Position numbers and translations under genes: made by a program. A model generated the notes under the pieces. It was given only the letters and a program-made list of their open reading frames with translations. It ran no database searches and was not told the DNA's origin. 64,000 bases of DNA from Pseudomonas petrae (GTDB lineage Bacteria; Pseudomonadota; Gammaproteobacteria; Pseudomonadales; Pseudomonadaceae), in assembly GCF_021728295.1 (NCBI RefSeq), contig NZ_JAKJXE010000009.1, positions 186,001 to 250,000 of the forward strand, read 5' to 3'. Below, piece by piece: positions 28,931-38,397 of the stretch (position 1 is its first letter; each line of letters starts with the position of its first letter).

Positions 28931-30226
28931 ATGAAAAAAACAATGATCAAATCCAGCCTCAGTCTCGCCATCACTCTTGCCTCCACTCAGATTTTTGCAT
29001 CCGGTTTTGCCCTGAACGAGCAAAGCATCAGCGGCATGGGGACCGGTTTTGCGGGCCGTACCTCCTCTGTCGATGACGCCAGCATCGTGTACGGCAACCC
29101 GGCCGGCATGTCGCGCCTCAAGCGCGCGCAGGCGACCGTGGGGGTTGCCGCGATCGATGCCTCCACCGACATCACCGACACCAGCGGCCGCAGCACCGGT
29201 TCCAACAAAGGCGACATGGTGCCTTTCATCGCCGTGCCGATGGGCTTCTACGTGAACCCGGTCGACGAACACTGGGCGTTCGGCTTTGGTGTCTACGCGC
29301 CATTCGGCCTGGTCACCGACTACGAAGACAACTTTCAGGGCCGCAACTTCGGCAGCAAGAGCATCGTCAAGGTCGTGACCTTCCAGCCGACCGTCAGCTA
29401 CGCATTCAATGACAAGGTGTCGATCGGTTTCGGTCCGACCATCAACCGTATTTCCGGTGCACTGGAATCGGCACTCAATGTCAGCCCGCTGCTGGGTGCC
29501 CGCACCGGCGACGGCCGCGTGCAGGTCAAGGGTGATGACGTCGGTTACGGTTTCAACGCCGGTATCCTGGTGCAAGCCACCGACACCACCAGCGTCGGCC
29601 TGACCTACCACTCCAAAGTGACCTACAAGCTCGAAGGCCACACCGAAGTGACCCCGGGCGCAGGCGTGCCTTCGGCCATCCTGCCGGGCGGTCGCTATGA
29701 CGCCAAGCTGAACATCGATACACCGGAAACCGTCGACTTCTCCGTCACTCAGAAAATGAACGACGCCTGGAAGCTGTACGCCGGTGCAACGTGGACACGC
29801 TGGAGCCGCCTGGAAGACATCACCGTTAAAAACTCCGGTATCACGCCGGTGTCTCGCCGCGACGCCACTCAGACACTGGTTGGCACCATCAGCGAAGAGC
29901 AGAACTGGCACGACACCTGGGCTTACGCCGTGGGTACGTCGTATCAGTTGAACAAGCAGTGGGTGTTGCGTACCGGCCTGTCGTTCGACCAGTCGCCGAC
30001 CAACAACGAGAACCGCTCGCCGCGCATCCCGACGGGCGATCGCACGATCTTCAGCCTGGGCGCCGGTTACAGCCCGACCGACGACATCACCATCGATGTG
30101 GCTTACTCCTACTTGCAGGAAGAGAAGGTCAAGGTCGCCGACTCGAACGCTCTGGGTCAAAGCTACAACGCCAAGTACGACAACAGCGCCAACGGTTTCG
30201 GCGTGGGCATGACGTACCGCTTCTGA
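28931..30226 (+). CDS. OmpP1/FadL-family outer-membrane transporter
   Basis: This 431-residue outer-membrane beta-barrel has a signal peptide ending ASTQIFA, then the FadL hatch hallmark SGFALNEQSISGMGTGFAGR and NPAGMSRL. The C-terminus ends in Phe (MTYRF), the barrel insertion signal. FadL proteins pass long-chain fatty acids or other hydrophobics across the outer membrane; the exact ligand is unknown. AAGGAG lies 9 nt before the ATG and a strong terminator follows, so it is monocistronic. Confidence 0.93.
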   Translation: MKKTMIKSSLSLAITLASTQIFASGFALNEQSISGMGTGFAGRTSSVDDASIVYGNPAGMSRLKRAQATVGVAAIDASTDITDTSGRSTGSNKGDMVPFIAVPMGFYVNPVDEHWAFGFGVYAPFGLVTDYEDNFQGRNFGSKSIVKVVTFQPTVSYAFNDKVSIGFGPTINRISGALESALNVSPLLGARTGDGRVQVKGDDVGYGFNAGILVQATDTTSVGLTYHSKVTYKLEGHTEVTPGAGVPSAILPGGRYDAKLNIDTPETVDFSVTQKMNDAWKLYAGATWTRWSRLEDITVKNSGITPVSRRDATQTLVGTISEEQNWHDTWAYAVGTSYQLNKQWVLRTGLSFDQSPTNNENRSPRIPTGDRTIFSLGAGYSPTDDITIDVAYSYLQEEKVKVADSNALGQSYNAKYDNSANGFGVGMTYRF

Positions 30227-30270
30227 TGCAGTGGGCGGGACAGGCACATCACCTGTCCGCCCTACAGAAA

Positions 30271-30303
30271 ACCCCGCAGCCAGCGATGGCTGCGGGGTTT
30301 TTC
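30271..30303 (+). terminator. Rho-independent terminator after the FadL-family gene
   Basis: ACCCCGCAGCCA-GCGA-TGGCTGCGGGGT is a near-perfect hairpin, followed by TTTTTC. It is 45 bp past the stop and separates the porin from the convergent peroxidase-like gene. Confidence 0.85.
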
Positions 30304-30336
30304 GTTGTGACCGGTCTGCTTTGCGTCAGCGAGTTT

Positions 30337-30900
30337 TTACGGTTTGGAGGCGATGGCCTTCTCGATGGCTGAAATCAGCTCGGGATCGTCCGGTGTCGTC
30401 TTGCTGGAGAAGCTGGCAACCACGTTGCCTTTGCGGTCGACCACGTATTTATAGAAGTTCCAGCTTGGCGCGCTGCTTTGCCTGGCGAGGACCTTGAACA
30501 GGTTGATGGCGTCGGCGCCACGCACCGGCTGCGGTTCGGTCATGGTGAACGTGACGCCGTAGTTCACGTAGCAGACCTTGGCGGTTTCGGCAGCGTCTTT
30601 GGATTCCTGCAGGAAATCGTCCGAGGGCACGCCGAGCACTTCAAGCCCCTCGCCCTTGAAGCGCTGGTTGAGTGCTTCAAGCCCTTTGAACTGCGGAGCG
30701 AAGCCACAGAAGCTCGCGGTATTGACCACGAGCATCGGCTTGCCGGCGAACTGTTTACACAGGTCGATATCCTGTTTCGCCCGCAGCTTGGGCAGGTCCC
30801 CCTGCAGAAGTGGCGGGCAATCGGCGGCCGCCGCGGCGCCACTGAGGGCAAGCAATAGCAGAGGCGCGTGAATCCAGCGAAAGGCCATGGCGACGTCCAT
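30337..30900 (-). CDS. Exported glutathione-peroxidase-like protein
   Basis: This 187-residue thioredoxin-fold protein has an N-terminal hydrophobic signal (APLLLLALSGAAAAAD), so it is probably periplasmic. The glutathione-peroxidase hallmark NTASFCGFAPQFKGLEAL carries the peroxidatic Cys, and APSWNFYKYVVDRKG corresponds to the conserved 'WNFxKFLvdr' segment. Cys-type bacterial GPxs usually use thioredoxin rather than glutathione. An ATG at 30888 would give a 183-residue protein with a tidier signal; no ribosome-binding site decides between them. Confidence 0.87.
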   Translation of the reverse strand: MDVAMAFRWIHAPLLLLALSGAAAAADCPPLLQGDLPKLRAKQDIDLCKQFAGKPMLVVNTASFCGFAPQFKGLEALNQRFKGEGLEVLGVPSDDFLQESKDAAETAKVCYVNYGVTFTMTEPQPVRGADAINLFKVLARQSSAPSWNFYKYVVDRKGNVVASFSSKTTPDDPELISAIEKAIASKP

Positions 30901-30990
30901 TCAAGAGCGGGCAGGAAATGTGGGGCTGCCGCTACGCTACTCCGCCGCGCGACGAATGCCTAGCGCGCCACGAAAAGTCGGCCATGAGAG

Positions 30991-31938
30991 TTAGCTGGCT
31001 TTGTCGGTCGCCGTGAAGGCTCGCTGCATGGCTTGGGGCGGTTCGCCGAAGTTGCGCAGAAACGCCTGGCGCATTCTTTCCCGATCGCCGAAGCCGGTTT
31101 CCCGGGCGACCACTTCGATCGGGTGCCGACTGGTTTCCATCATTGCCCGGGCCACTTCCACCCGCAGGCATTCGATGGCTTTTGCCGGGGTCTGGCCGGT
31201 TTCCTCGCGAAACACCCGGCTGAACTGACGAGGGCTCAACCGGGCGATGGCCGCCAGTGCGTCTATTGAAAGATCGCTTTTGAGGTTCTCGCGGGCATAG
31301 GCCAGCGCCAGTTGCACGCGGTCGGACTTGGGGTCCAACTCCAGCAGCGTCGACAACTGGGAATGCTCGCTGCCGCGACGTTGATAGATCACCAGCTTGC
31401 GCGCGACCTGCCGGGCAATGTCGGCGCCGAGGTCGTTCTCGACCATCGCCAGCGCGAGGTCGAGGCCAGCGCTCATGCCCGCACCTGTCCAGATCTGGCC
31501 GTCCACGGTAAACAGCTTGTCGTCTTCGACGCGAACGTTCGGGTAGCGCTTGCGAAACTCGGGGGCATGAATCCAGTGCATGGTGGCGCGCTTGCCGTCG
31601 AGCAGGCCCGCTTCGGCCAGCACAAAACCGCCCGTGCACAGCGACGCCACCCGCCGCGATTGAGCGGACGCGGTACGCACGAACTCAAGCAGGCTGGGGG
31701 TCGGCAATTGCAGGTCCATGTAGCCGCTGACGATGATCGTGTCGTAACCCTCGGGCTGCAATGGCGTGGTGTTGACCGAGAAGCCTTCGGACGACATGAC
31801 CGCCCCGCCGCTCTCGGACACCAGATGAAAGGAGTACGCCGCCTCGCCCTGCATCAGGTTCGCGCAGGTCAGCACGGACCCGACCGACAGGCTAAGGGAC
31901 TGAAATTGCGGGTACACCACCAGCGCAACGCTATGCAT
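30991..31938 (-). CDS. GlxA-type transcriptional regulator (DJ-1/PfpI plus AraC HTH)
   Basis: This 315-residue regulator starts at the ATG at 31938 (MHSVALVVYPQFQSLSLSVG), with GAGAGG 4 nt upstream. The N-terminal half is a DJ-1/PfpI-like domain (VASLCTGGFVLAEAGLLDGK); the C-terminal ~100 residues are an AraC/XylS DNA-binding domain with two HTHs (LAAIARLSPRQFSRVFREET). The frame is open to 32046, but that extension is a REPIN sequence. Relatives control amino-acid or quaternary-amine catabolism; the target here is unknown. Confidence 0.88.
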   Translation of the reverse strand: MHSVALVVYPQFQSLSLSVGSVLTCANLMQGEAAYSFHLVSESGGAVMSSEGFSVNTTPLQPEGYDTIIVSGYMDLQLPTPSLLEFVRTASAQSRRVASLCTGGFVLAEAGLLDGKRATMHWIHAPEFRKRYPNVRVEDDKLFTVDGQIWTGAGMSAGLDLALAMVENDLGADIARQVARKLVIYQRRGSEHSQLSTLLELDPKSDRVQLALAYARENLKSDLSIDALAAIARLSPRQFSRVFREETGQTPAKAIECLRVEVARAMMETSRHPIEVVARETGFGDRERMRQAFLRNFGEPPQAMQRAFTATDKAS

Positions 31939-32001
31939 GACACCTCTCCGGCCGTTCCGGAACTCGATGGATAAGTCCTCGATTAACCAGCGTAGCGGGT
32001 T

Positions 32002-32131
32002 GTAGGAGCGTGGTTTGTCCCGCGATCTGGCGCGCAGCGGCAGCAAGTCTGCTTACGCGAATTGCCTGGCAAACCGCAGCGCAGGATTTTGCTGCCGGTT
32101 CCCGGCAGATCGCGGGACAAGCCACGCTCCT
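32002..32131. repeat. REPIN, type C (GTAGGAGCGTGG(T/C)TTGTCCCGCG arms)
   Basis: GTAGGAGCGTGGTTTGTCCC at 32002 faces the complement ending at 32131 (GGGACAAGCCACGCTCCT). The interior carries ATCTGGCGCGCAGCGGCA and GGTTCCCGGCAGATCG, both shared with the copy at 57011. It sits between the GlxA regulator and cobS. Confidence 0.9.
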
Positions 32132-32160
32132 GCGCCGCACGTCAGAGGCAGGATGCTGCA

Positions 32161-32898
32161 TCAATCGCACATGAGCGCCAATGTGACCAGCACCAACGTT
32201 TCCAGCAGTTCGAGCATCGCGCCGGCGGTGTCGCCGGTGCTACCGCCCAGACGTTTCATCATCACACGGCGCAGCCAGAAGAACCCGCACGCTGCAATAA
32301 CCAATACCCACGCTGCCACCCCGCCACCGATCAGCACGCAGACCACCGCCACCGCCGCCAGCACCCGCATCCCGGTCTTGCGCGGCAGGTGATCGGCCAG
32401 CGCCTGGCCCAGCCCGCCGGCGCGCACATACGGCGTGTCCAGAAACAGCGCCAGCATGGCCGCGCGGCCGATCACCGGGGCCAGCAGCAGGCCAACGCCC
32501 GTGTGCGCTTCAATCAACGCCAGCACGGCGCTGAACTTCAACAGCAACACCACCACCAGCGTGACCACCGCGATCGGGCCGCTTCGCGGATCTTTCATGA
32601 TGGTCAGCGTGCGTTCACGGTCGCCAAAACCACCGAGCCAGGCATCCGCGCTGTCGGCCAGGCCGTCCAGGTGCAGCCCTCCGCTGAGCATCACCCACGC
32701 CGCCAGCAGCAAAGCGGCATGCAATAGCATCGGCGCGCCGTCGAGCAGATGATTCAGCGCCATCAACATCACGCCGAACAGCAACCCCACCAGCGGGTAA
32801 AACAGCAGCGAGCGCCCCGACTCCTGGGGCGTCGGCATGCCCGGCAGGCGAACCGGCAGGCTGCTGAGGAACTGCAAGGCGATCCAGAACGGCAGCAT
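32161..32898 (-). CDS. cobS: Adenosylcobinamide-GDP ribazoletransferase (cobalamin synthase)
   Basis: CobS (CobV in Pseudomonas denitrificans naming) joins adenosylcobinamide-GDP to alpha-ribazole-5'-phosphate, the membrane-bound final assembly step. The 245-residue multi-helix protein starts MLPFWIALQFLSSLPVRLPG and has the signature GLHLDGLADSADAWLGG and KDPRSGPIAVV. It is the last gene of the operon and starts immediately after the cobC stop (32899/32898). Confidence 0.94.
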   Translation of the reverse strand: MLPFWIALQFLSSLPVRLPGMPTPQESGRSLLFYPLVGLLFGVMLMALNHLLDGAPMLLHAALLLAAWVMLSGGLHLDGLADSADAWLGGFGDRERTLTIMKDPRSGPIAVVTLVVVLLLKFSAVLALIEAHTGVGLLLAPVIGRAAMLALFLDTPYVRAGGLGQALADHLPRKTGMRVLAAVAVVCVLIGGGVAAWVLVIAACGFFWLRRVMMKRLGGSTGDTAGAMLELLETLVLVTLALMCD

Positions 32899-33471
32899 TT
32901 AAACCTCCGTCAACTCACCGTCGGCCTGCACAACGAGGCCGAACATACCGCCGTGGGCCACCGTGACCTGCAACAATTGCTCCCGAGGCAGACCGCGGGC
33001 GCGGGCCAACAACAGACGCATCACCCCGCCATGACTGATCAGCAGAACGCGCTGTCCGTCATACGCCCGCTGCAACCGCTCAACAGCGGCCGACACGCGG
33101 GTGGCAAACGCCTGGACCGGCTCGCCGTTGGGTGGCGTAAACCCGTACGGGTCCTCCCAAAACCGCCCCAACCCGGCAGCATCGGTTTCCATTAATTGCG
33201 CGGGGCTCTGGCCTTCCCAGTCACCGAAGTGCAATTCCTGAAGATCGGGCGCCAGTTCGACGGGCAAGCCCAAGCGCTCAGCCAATTCGTCGGCGAAACG
33301 CGCGCAGCGCTGCAGCGGCGAGCTGACGATGCGGTCCCAGGGGGCGCGATCACCCACCGCCGCACGCATCTGCTGCCAGCCGGTGTCGGTCAGCGCGTCG
33401 TCGATGCTGCCGCGCAGGCCGCCGCCGAATTCGGTTTCGCCATGGCGCAGCAGGTCCAGACGCAACGTCAT
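32899..33471 (-). CDS. cobC: Alpha-ribazole phosphatase (histidine-phosphatase family)
   Basis: This 190-residue phosphoglycerate-mutase-like phosphatase has the RHG motif LRHGETEFGGGLRG with catalytic His near the N-terminus, and SHGGVMRLLLARA later. It removes the phosphate from alpha-ribazole 5'-phosphate or from adenosylcobalamin 5'-phosphate. Note that 'cobC' in P. denitrificans naming means the threonine-phosphate decarboxylase, which is a separate gene here. It overlaps cobT by 4 nt. Confidence 0.9.
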   Translation of the reverse strand: MTLRLDLLRHGETEFGGGLRGSIDDALTDTGWQQMRAAVGDRAPWDRIVSSPLQRCARFADELAERLGLPVELAPDLQELHFGDWEGQSPAQLMETDAAGLGRFWEDPYGFTPPNGEPVQAFATRVSAAVERLQRAYDGQRVLLISHGGVMRLLLARARGLPREQLLQVTVAHGGMFGLVVQADGELTEV

Positions 33472-34520
33472 GCCGGGCGGTCTGCCACGGCGGCTTCGGC
33501 GAAGGTCGCCATGCCGTTATGCAGCTCACAGGCCAGACGCAACAACGGTACCGCGAGCGCAGCGCCGCTGCCTTCGCCCAGACGCAATCCCAGTTCCAGC
33601 AACGGCTCGGCCTGCAACGCGTCCAGCACCAGGCGATGGCCCGGCTCGGCGCCACGATGGCCGAAAAACAGCCACTCCCGGCACGAAGGATTGAGGCGCA
33701 CCGCCACCAGCGCCGCCACGGAGCAGATAAAGCCGTCGACCAGCGCTGCAATGCCCTCCTGCGCGCACGCCAGGTACGCGCCAACCAGCGCCGCCACTTC
33801 AAAACCACCGAGGGCGCGCAGACTGGCCAGCGCGTCACCGACGGCGTCGGCATGCAGCCGCAGGGCCCGCTCGATCACTTGGGCCTTGTGGCTCACGCCT
33901 TCGGCATCCAGACCGGTGCCGGGGCCGACCAGCGAGGCGGCGGGGCAATCGAGCAACGCGCACGCCAGCGCGCTGGCGACGGTGGTGTTGCCGATGCCCA
34001 TTTCGCCGCCGATGAACAGCTCGGCGCCCGCTGCCTTGGCGCGCAACACGCTGTCGCGACCGCCTTCGAGCGCAGCGTGCAGTTGGGCCTCACTCATGGC
34101 CGGGCCCTGGGCAAAATTCGCGGTGCCAAGGCCGAGATTGAGGTGACGCACGCCCGGCAGGTCCAGCGGCGCAACCGTGCCCAGATCGACCACGTCCAGC
34201 TGCGCGGACAGTTGTCGGGCCAGCACGCTGATGGCCGCGCCGCCCATGATGAAGTTGTGCAGCATCTGCCCGGTCACCGCCTGCGGGTAAGCCGAAACCC
34301 CTTCCGCGACGACGCCATGGTCACCGGCAAAAATCGCGATCCAGACCTCATCGACCTTCGGTTTCAGGCGACCCTGCAGGCCGGCCAGTTGCACCGCGAC
34401 GTCTTCCAGCCGACCCAAAGAGCCGGTGGGTTTGGTCAACTGCTGCTGACGGGCCAACGCTTCTTCGCGGCTGGCGCGATCGACTTCTCGGGCAGGCGCG
34501 AGCCACCAGGCGTTACTCAT
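33468..34520 (-). CDS. cobT: Nicotinate-nucleotide--dimethylbenzimidazole phosphoribosyltransferase
   Basis: CobT (CobU in P. denitrificans) activates DMB to alpha-ribazole 5'-phosphate. The 350-residue protein starts at the ATG at 34520 (MSNAWWLAPAREVDRASREE). The motif KPTGSLGRLEDVA, FAGDHGV, the glycine-rich GGEMGIGNTTVASALAC, and the C-terminal FFGHRGAEPGHR are all present. The 20 residues upstream in the same frame lie inside cobP and are ignored. It overlaps cobP by 4 nt. Confidence 0.95.
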   Translation of the reverse strand: MSNAWWLAPAREVDRASREEALARQQQLTKPTGSLGRLEDVAVQLAGLQGRLKPKVDEVWIAIFAGDHGVVAEGVSAYPQAVTGQMLHNFIMGGAAISVLARQLSAQLDVVDLGTVAPLDLPGVRHLNLGLGTANFAQGPAMSEAQLHAALEGGRDSVLRAKAAGAELFIGGEMGIGNTTVASALACALLDCPAASLVGPGTGLDAEGVSHKAQVIERALRLHADAVGDALASLRALGGFEVAALVGAYLACAQEGIAALVDGFICSVAALVAVRLNPSCREWLFFGHRGAEPGHRLVLDALQAEPLLELGLRLGEGSGAALAVPLLRLACELHNGMATFAEAAVADRPA

Positions 34521-35038
34521 AGTGCGGGTCCTTTCAGGGTCATGGGCAGTCCGGCGACGGTGAACACCACGCGATGGCAACGTTCGGCCAGCGCCTGATG
34601 CAGCCAGCCGGCTTCATCGACATACCGACGGGTCAGCTCACCGAGGGGCACGACGCCCAGCCCGGTTTCGTTGCTGACAAAAATGATTTCGCCCGGCAGT
34701 TCAGCCAGGCCATCGAGCAAAGCATCGCGCGCCTGTGCCAGGCGCTGCGGATCGTCGAGCATCAACAGATTGGTCAGCCACAGGGTCAGGCAATCCACCA
34801 ACAGGCAGCGGCCCTCCCCGGCGTTTTCCCGGAGCACGCGGGCCAGCTCGACGGGTTCTTCGATCAGTCCCCATTCAGCCGGCCGACGCTGGCGGTGCAA
34901 GGCGACGCGCTGGTTCATTTCGCCATCCAGCGGCTGACTGGTGGCGATATAGATGACGTCGAGGCCGCTGGCGCTGGCGAGCTTTTCGGCCAGCCGACTT
35001 TTGCCGGAGCGCGCACCGCCGAGGATCAATTGCAGCAT
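34517..35038 (-). CDS. cobP: Adenosylcobinamide kinase / guanylyltransferase
   Basis: CobP (CobU in Salmonella naming) phosphorylates adenosylcobinamide and adds GMP. The 173-residue protein has a P-loop near the start, LILGGARSGKSRLAEKLA, followed by VIYIATSQPLDGEM and VDCLTLWLTNLL. It shares one nucleotide with the cobQ stop and overlaps cobT by 4 nt. Confidence 0.95.
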   Translation of the reverse strand: MLQLILGGARSGKSRLAEKLASASGLDVIYIATSQPLDGEMNQRVALHRQRRPAEWGLIEEPVELARVLRENAGEGRCLLVDCLTLWLTNLLMLDDPQRLAQARDALLDGLAELPGEIIFVSNETGLGVVPLGELTRRYVDEAGWLHQALAERCHRVVFTVAGLPMTLKGPAL

Positions 35039-36507
35039 CAGGGTTGCTCCAGGCCGCAGAGTTCACGCAGCAATGTGCCGTCCAGGTGGGTTTCGACCAG
35101 ATCGGCCAGGCGTTCGATGTCGCGCTCGCGCAGGGCGTGGTAATCGACCGACTGCACATTCTGCAGCCCGGCCCATCTCAGCAAAGCGCTACTCGACGCA
35201 GGATTCTCGAACAGTCCGTGCAGGTACGTGCCGAGCACTTGGCCGTCCGGGCTGCGCGCGCCATCGCAGCGACCGTCGGCGAGCTGGACCAGTGGACGTT
35301 CCAGCGCCGCGCCGGTGGTCACGCCCGCATGAATCTCATAGCCGCTGACGTCGGCGTCTTCGAGGGTCAGGCGACCGCTGACGTTGCGCAGTTGTTTTTC
35401 TTCTTCCAGCACCGTGCTCAGGGCCAACAACCCCAGGCCCGGGCTTGAACCGGCCGCGCCTTCCAGCCCCAGCGGGTCATGCAATTGCTCGCCAAGCATT
35501 TGCAGGCCACCGCAGATGCCCAGCACTTTGCCGCCGTAACGCAGGTGGCGGCTGATGGCGGTGTCCCAGCCATTGGCGCGCAGATAGGCGAGATCGCTGC
35601 GCACGCTTTTCGAGCCGGGCAGGATGATCAGATCAGCGCCAGGAATCGCCTGCCCCGGCCCGACGAATTGCAGATTGACCTGAGGGTGGAGGCGCAGCGG
35701 GTCGAAGTCGGTGTGATTACTGATGCGCGGCAAGACCGGCACGATGACGTTGAGCACCTGCTCGGCCTTGTCGGTCTGACGCTGATCGAGACCGTCCTCG
35801 GCCTCAAGATGCAGGTCCATCACGTAGGGCAGCACGCCGACCACTGGTTTGCCGGTGCGCTGTTCAAGCCAGTCGAGACCGGGCTGCAACAGGGCGATGT
35901 CGCCGCGAAAGCGATTGATGATGAAGCCTTTGACCCGCGCCTGCTCGCTGGGCGAAAGCAACTCCAGCGTGCCGACCAGATGGGCAAAAACCCCGCCGCG
36001 ATTGATGTCCGCCACCAGCAGCACCGGGCAATCCACCGCTTCGGCAAAGCCCATGTTGGCGATGTCACCGGCGCGCAGGTTGATCTCGGCCGGCGATCCG
36101 GCGCCTTCCACCATGACCACCGGCCAGCCTTCGCTGAGGCGGCGGTGCGAGGCCAGTACCGCTTGCATGGCGATGGCTTTGTAATCGTGGTACGCGACGG
36201 CGTTCATGGTGGTCACGGCGCGCCCGTGAATGATCACTTGCGCGCCGGTGTCGCTGTTGGGCTTTAGCAGCACCGGGTTCATGTCGGTGTGCGGCTCAAG
36301 GCCACAGGCCTGGGCTTGCACGGCCTGGGCGCGGCCGATCTCGCCGCCGTCGGCGGTCACCGCGCTGTTCAGCGCCATGTTCTGCGGCTTGAACGGCACG
36401 GTGCGCACGCCCTGGCGGGTCAGCCAGCGGCACAGCGCCGTCACCAGGGTGCTTTTGCCAGCGTCGGACGTGGTGCCCTGAACCATCAGGGTTTTGCCGA
36501 TGTTCAT
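35038..36507 (-). CDS. cobQ: Cobyric acid synthase
   Basis: CobQ (CbiP) amidates the b, d, e and g side chains of adenosylcobyrinic acid a,c-diamide. The 489-residue protein starts at the ATG at 36507 (MNIGKTLMVQGTTSDAGKST) with the P-loop-like SDAGKST. A type I glutamine amidotransferase domain follows, with ILGICGGLQMLG providing the nucleophilic Cys in GICGG. The longer in-frame start (36690) falls in the upstream gene. It overlaps the decarboxylase gene by 4 nt. Confidence 0.96.
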   Translation of the reverse strand: MNIGKTLMVQGTTSDAGKSTLVTALCRWLTRQGVRTVPFKPQNMALNSAVTADGGEIGRAQAVQAQACGLEPHTDMNPVLLKPNSDTGAQVIIHGRAVTTMNAVAYHDYKAIAMQAVLASHRRLSEGWPVVMVEGAGSPAEINLRAGDIANMGFAEAVDCPVLLVADINRGGVFAHLVGTLELLSPSEQARVKGFIINRFRGDIALLQPGLDWLEQRTGKPVVGVLPYVMDLHLEAEDGLDQRQTDKAEQVLNVIVPVLPRISNHTDFDPLRLHPQVNLQFVGPGQAIPGADLIILPGSKSVRSDLAYLRANGWDTAISRHLRYGGKVLGICGGLQMLGEQLHDPLGLEGAAGSSPGLGLLALSTVLEEEKQLRNVSGRLTLEDADVSGYEIHAGVTTGAALERPLVQLADGRCDGARSPDGQVLGTYLHGLFENPASSSALLRWAGLQNVQSVDYHALRERDIERLADLVETHLDGTLLRELCGLEQP

Positions 36508-37496
36508 GGGCGCTCCCGGGAGAATTCGCTCAGCGCCTGTTCCAGACGCTGCCAGTCGGCTTCTTCGCGGGGGAGGCCGAAACGCAGGCTGCTGTTGTGA
36601 GTAAAGATCCGCAGCAGGATGCCCCGCTGTGCGCAGAATGCGTGAAGTTCTTCCGCCAGCGGCGTGATCAGCCACTGGAACAGCGCGCATCCGCCCTTGG
36701 GCGCGAAACCGTGGCGAGTGAGCACATCGACCAGACGCTGACTGGCCTGTTCAGTGCGCTGGCGCTGACGTTGATGCCCGGCCACGTCGTTGAGACAGGC
36801 CTGACCGAGAATGCGCGTCGGCCCGCTGACCGACCAGGGCCCGATCTGCCGCGCCATGACTTTGAGAAAGCGCGGCTCCGCCAGCACGAAGCCCAGGCGC
36901 ACACCGGCCAGCCCAAAAAACTTGCCGAACGAGCGCAGCACGATCAGCCCCGCGCGCTGGGTGTAAGCCGCCAGGCTCAGCTCCGGCGTGTTGTCCATGA
37001 ACGCTTCGTCCACCACCAGCCAACCGCCACGCTGGGCCAGCCGGGTATGCCACTCCAGCAGGCGTTCGGGCGCAAGGCTCAGGCCGGTGGGGTTGTTGGG
37101 GTTGACCACCACGAGCACGTCAAGCTGATCGATAAAACGTTCGACTTCATGCTCCAGCACCTCGCGCACCAGAAAGCCGGTACTGCGCCAGGCCTCCGCG
37201 TGTTCGGCATAGCACGGCGACAACACGCCGACCTTGCCCGCCTGACGCAGACTTGGCAGCGCTTGAATCGCCGCCTGGGAACCGGCCACCGGCAGCACGT
37301 CCGTGGCACCGTAATAGCGGCGGGCGGCGGCTTCCAGGCCGTCATCGGTCTCCGGCAGGCGCGCCCACGCCGCATCAGGAATCGCCGGGATCGGCCACGA
37401 CCACGGTGAAATCCCGCTGGACAGGTCGAGCCAGTCCGCCTCATCGATGCCGTACTTCAGGACTGCGCCACGCAACCGGCCGCCGTGTTCAAGCAT
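36504..37496 (-). CDS. cobD: L-threonine-O-3-phosphate decarboxylase (cobalamin pathway)
   Basis: This 330-residue PLP-dependent aminotransferase-fold enzyme makes (R)-1-amino-2-propanol phosphate for the aminopropanol linker. It starts MLEHGGRLRGAVLKYG; the conserved VVNPNNPTGLSL, DEAFMDNTPE and the PLP Lys in VLRSFGKFFGLAGVRLG are present. Salmonella naming is CobD; P. denitrificans naming is CobC, used in P. aeruginosa annotation. It overlaps the cbiB gene by 8 nt. Confidence 0.93.
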   Translation of the reverse strand: MLEHGGRLRGAVLKYGIDEADWLDLSSGISPWSWPIPAIPDAAWARLPETDDGLEAAARRYYGATDVLPVAGSQAAIQALPSLRQAGKVGVLSPCYAEHAEAWRSTGFLVREVLEHEVERFIDQLDVLVVVNPNNPTGLSLAPERLLEWHTRLAQRGGWLVVDEAFMDNTPELSLAAYTQRAGLIVLRSFGKFFGLAGVRLGFVLAEPRFLKVMARQIGPWSVSGPTRILGQACLNDVAGHQRQRQRTEQASQRLVDVLTRHGFAPKGGCALFQWLITPLAEELHAFCAQRGILLRIFTHNSSLRFGLPREEADWQRLEQALSEFSRERP

Positions 37497-38397
37497 AGAA
37501 TTCTGTCCCCAGACACAAGATCAGCAACCACAGCCACACGCCGCGCTGCACCAGTTGCCAGCCGCGATCAATGGCGTCCGCGTCCGCTGGCACGCCTTCG
37601 CCCAGCGTCGCACGCTCATGCAGCTCGCCGTGATAAATCGCCGGGCCACCCAGTTCGACGCCCAGCGCACCGGCGCCCGCGGCCATCACAGGGCCTGCAT
37701 TGGGGCTGTCCCACTTCGGTGCCTGGGTGCGCCAGCAGCGCAGGGCCAGTCGGGTGTTGCCCAGCAGCGCGTAGGTCAAGGCCACCAGGCGGGCCGGAAT
37801 GTAGTTGAGCAGGTCGTCGATTTTTGCCGCCGCCCAGCCGAAGCGTTCGAAGCGCTCGTTACGATAGCCCCACATGGCGTCGAGGGTGTTGCTCAGGCGG
37901 TAGAGCACGACGCCCGGCGCGCCCAGCACGACGAACCAGAAGATCGCCGCGAACACCGCGTCGCTGCCGTTCTCCAGCACCGATTCAGTGGCCGCGCGGG
38001 CCACTTCGGTGCTGTCCAGCTCCGACGTCTGGCGACTGACCAGATAGCCGACCCGCCGACGCGCTTCGTCCAGATTATCGCTGCGCAGCGCCTGGGCGAC
38101 AGGCTCGACGTGCTCACCCAGACTGCGCAGACCCAAAGCGCAGTACAGCGCCAACACTTCCACCAGCCAGCCAATCAACGGCAGCCAGCTGAGTAAGGTC
38201 GCGATCAGCGTCAGCGGGACCACGGCGATGAACCATGCGGTCACGCCATGGCTGCGCCAGCCTCGGCCGGCGGCGTTCAGGCGCTGTTCGATGCGCTCGG
38301 CAAAACGGCCGAACGCCACCAGCGGGTGGTTTCGTTTTGGCTCGCCGAGCAACGCGTCCAGCGCGACCCCGGCGACGCTCAATAACGCCACACTCAT
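37489..38397 (-). CDS. cbiB: Adenosylcobinamide-phosphate synthase (CbiB)
   Basis: CbiB (CobD in P. denitrificans naming) attaches aminopropanol (phosphate) to adenosylcobyric acid. The 302-residue multi-helix membrane protein starts at the ATG at 38397 (MSVALLSVAGVALDALLGEP); hallmarks are LGEPKRNHPLVAFGRF and RRRVGYLVSRQT, with NGSDAVFAAIFWF. The frame extends to 38643 but that portion overlaps bluB and is not family-like. It overlaps bluB by 4 nt. Confidence 0.94.
   Translation of the reverse strand: MSVALLSVAGVALDALLGEPKRNHPLVAFGRFAERIEQRLNAAGRGWRSHGVTAWFIAVVPLTLIATLLSWLPLIGWLVEVLALYCALGLRSLGEHVEPVAQALRSDNLDEARRRVGYLVSRQTSELDSTEVARAATESVLENGSDAVFAAIFWFVVLGAPGVVLYRLSNTLDAMWGYRNERFERFGWAAAKIDDLLNYIPARLVALTYALLGNTRLALRCWRTQAPKWDSPNAGPVMAAGAGALGVELGGPAIYHGELHERATLGEGVPADADAIDRGWQLVQRGVWLWLLILCLGTEFYA

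Noticed and set aside
28925..30247. 440-codon minus-strand ORF over the porin
   Set aside because: Antisense to the FadL-family gene, which has signal peptide, hatch motif and terminal Phe.
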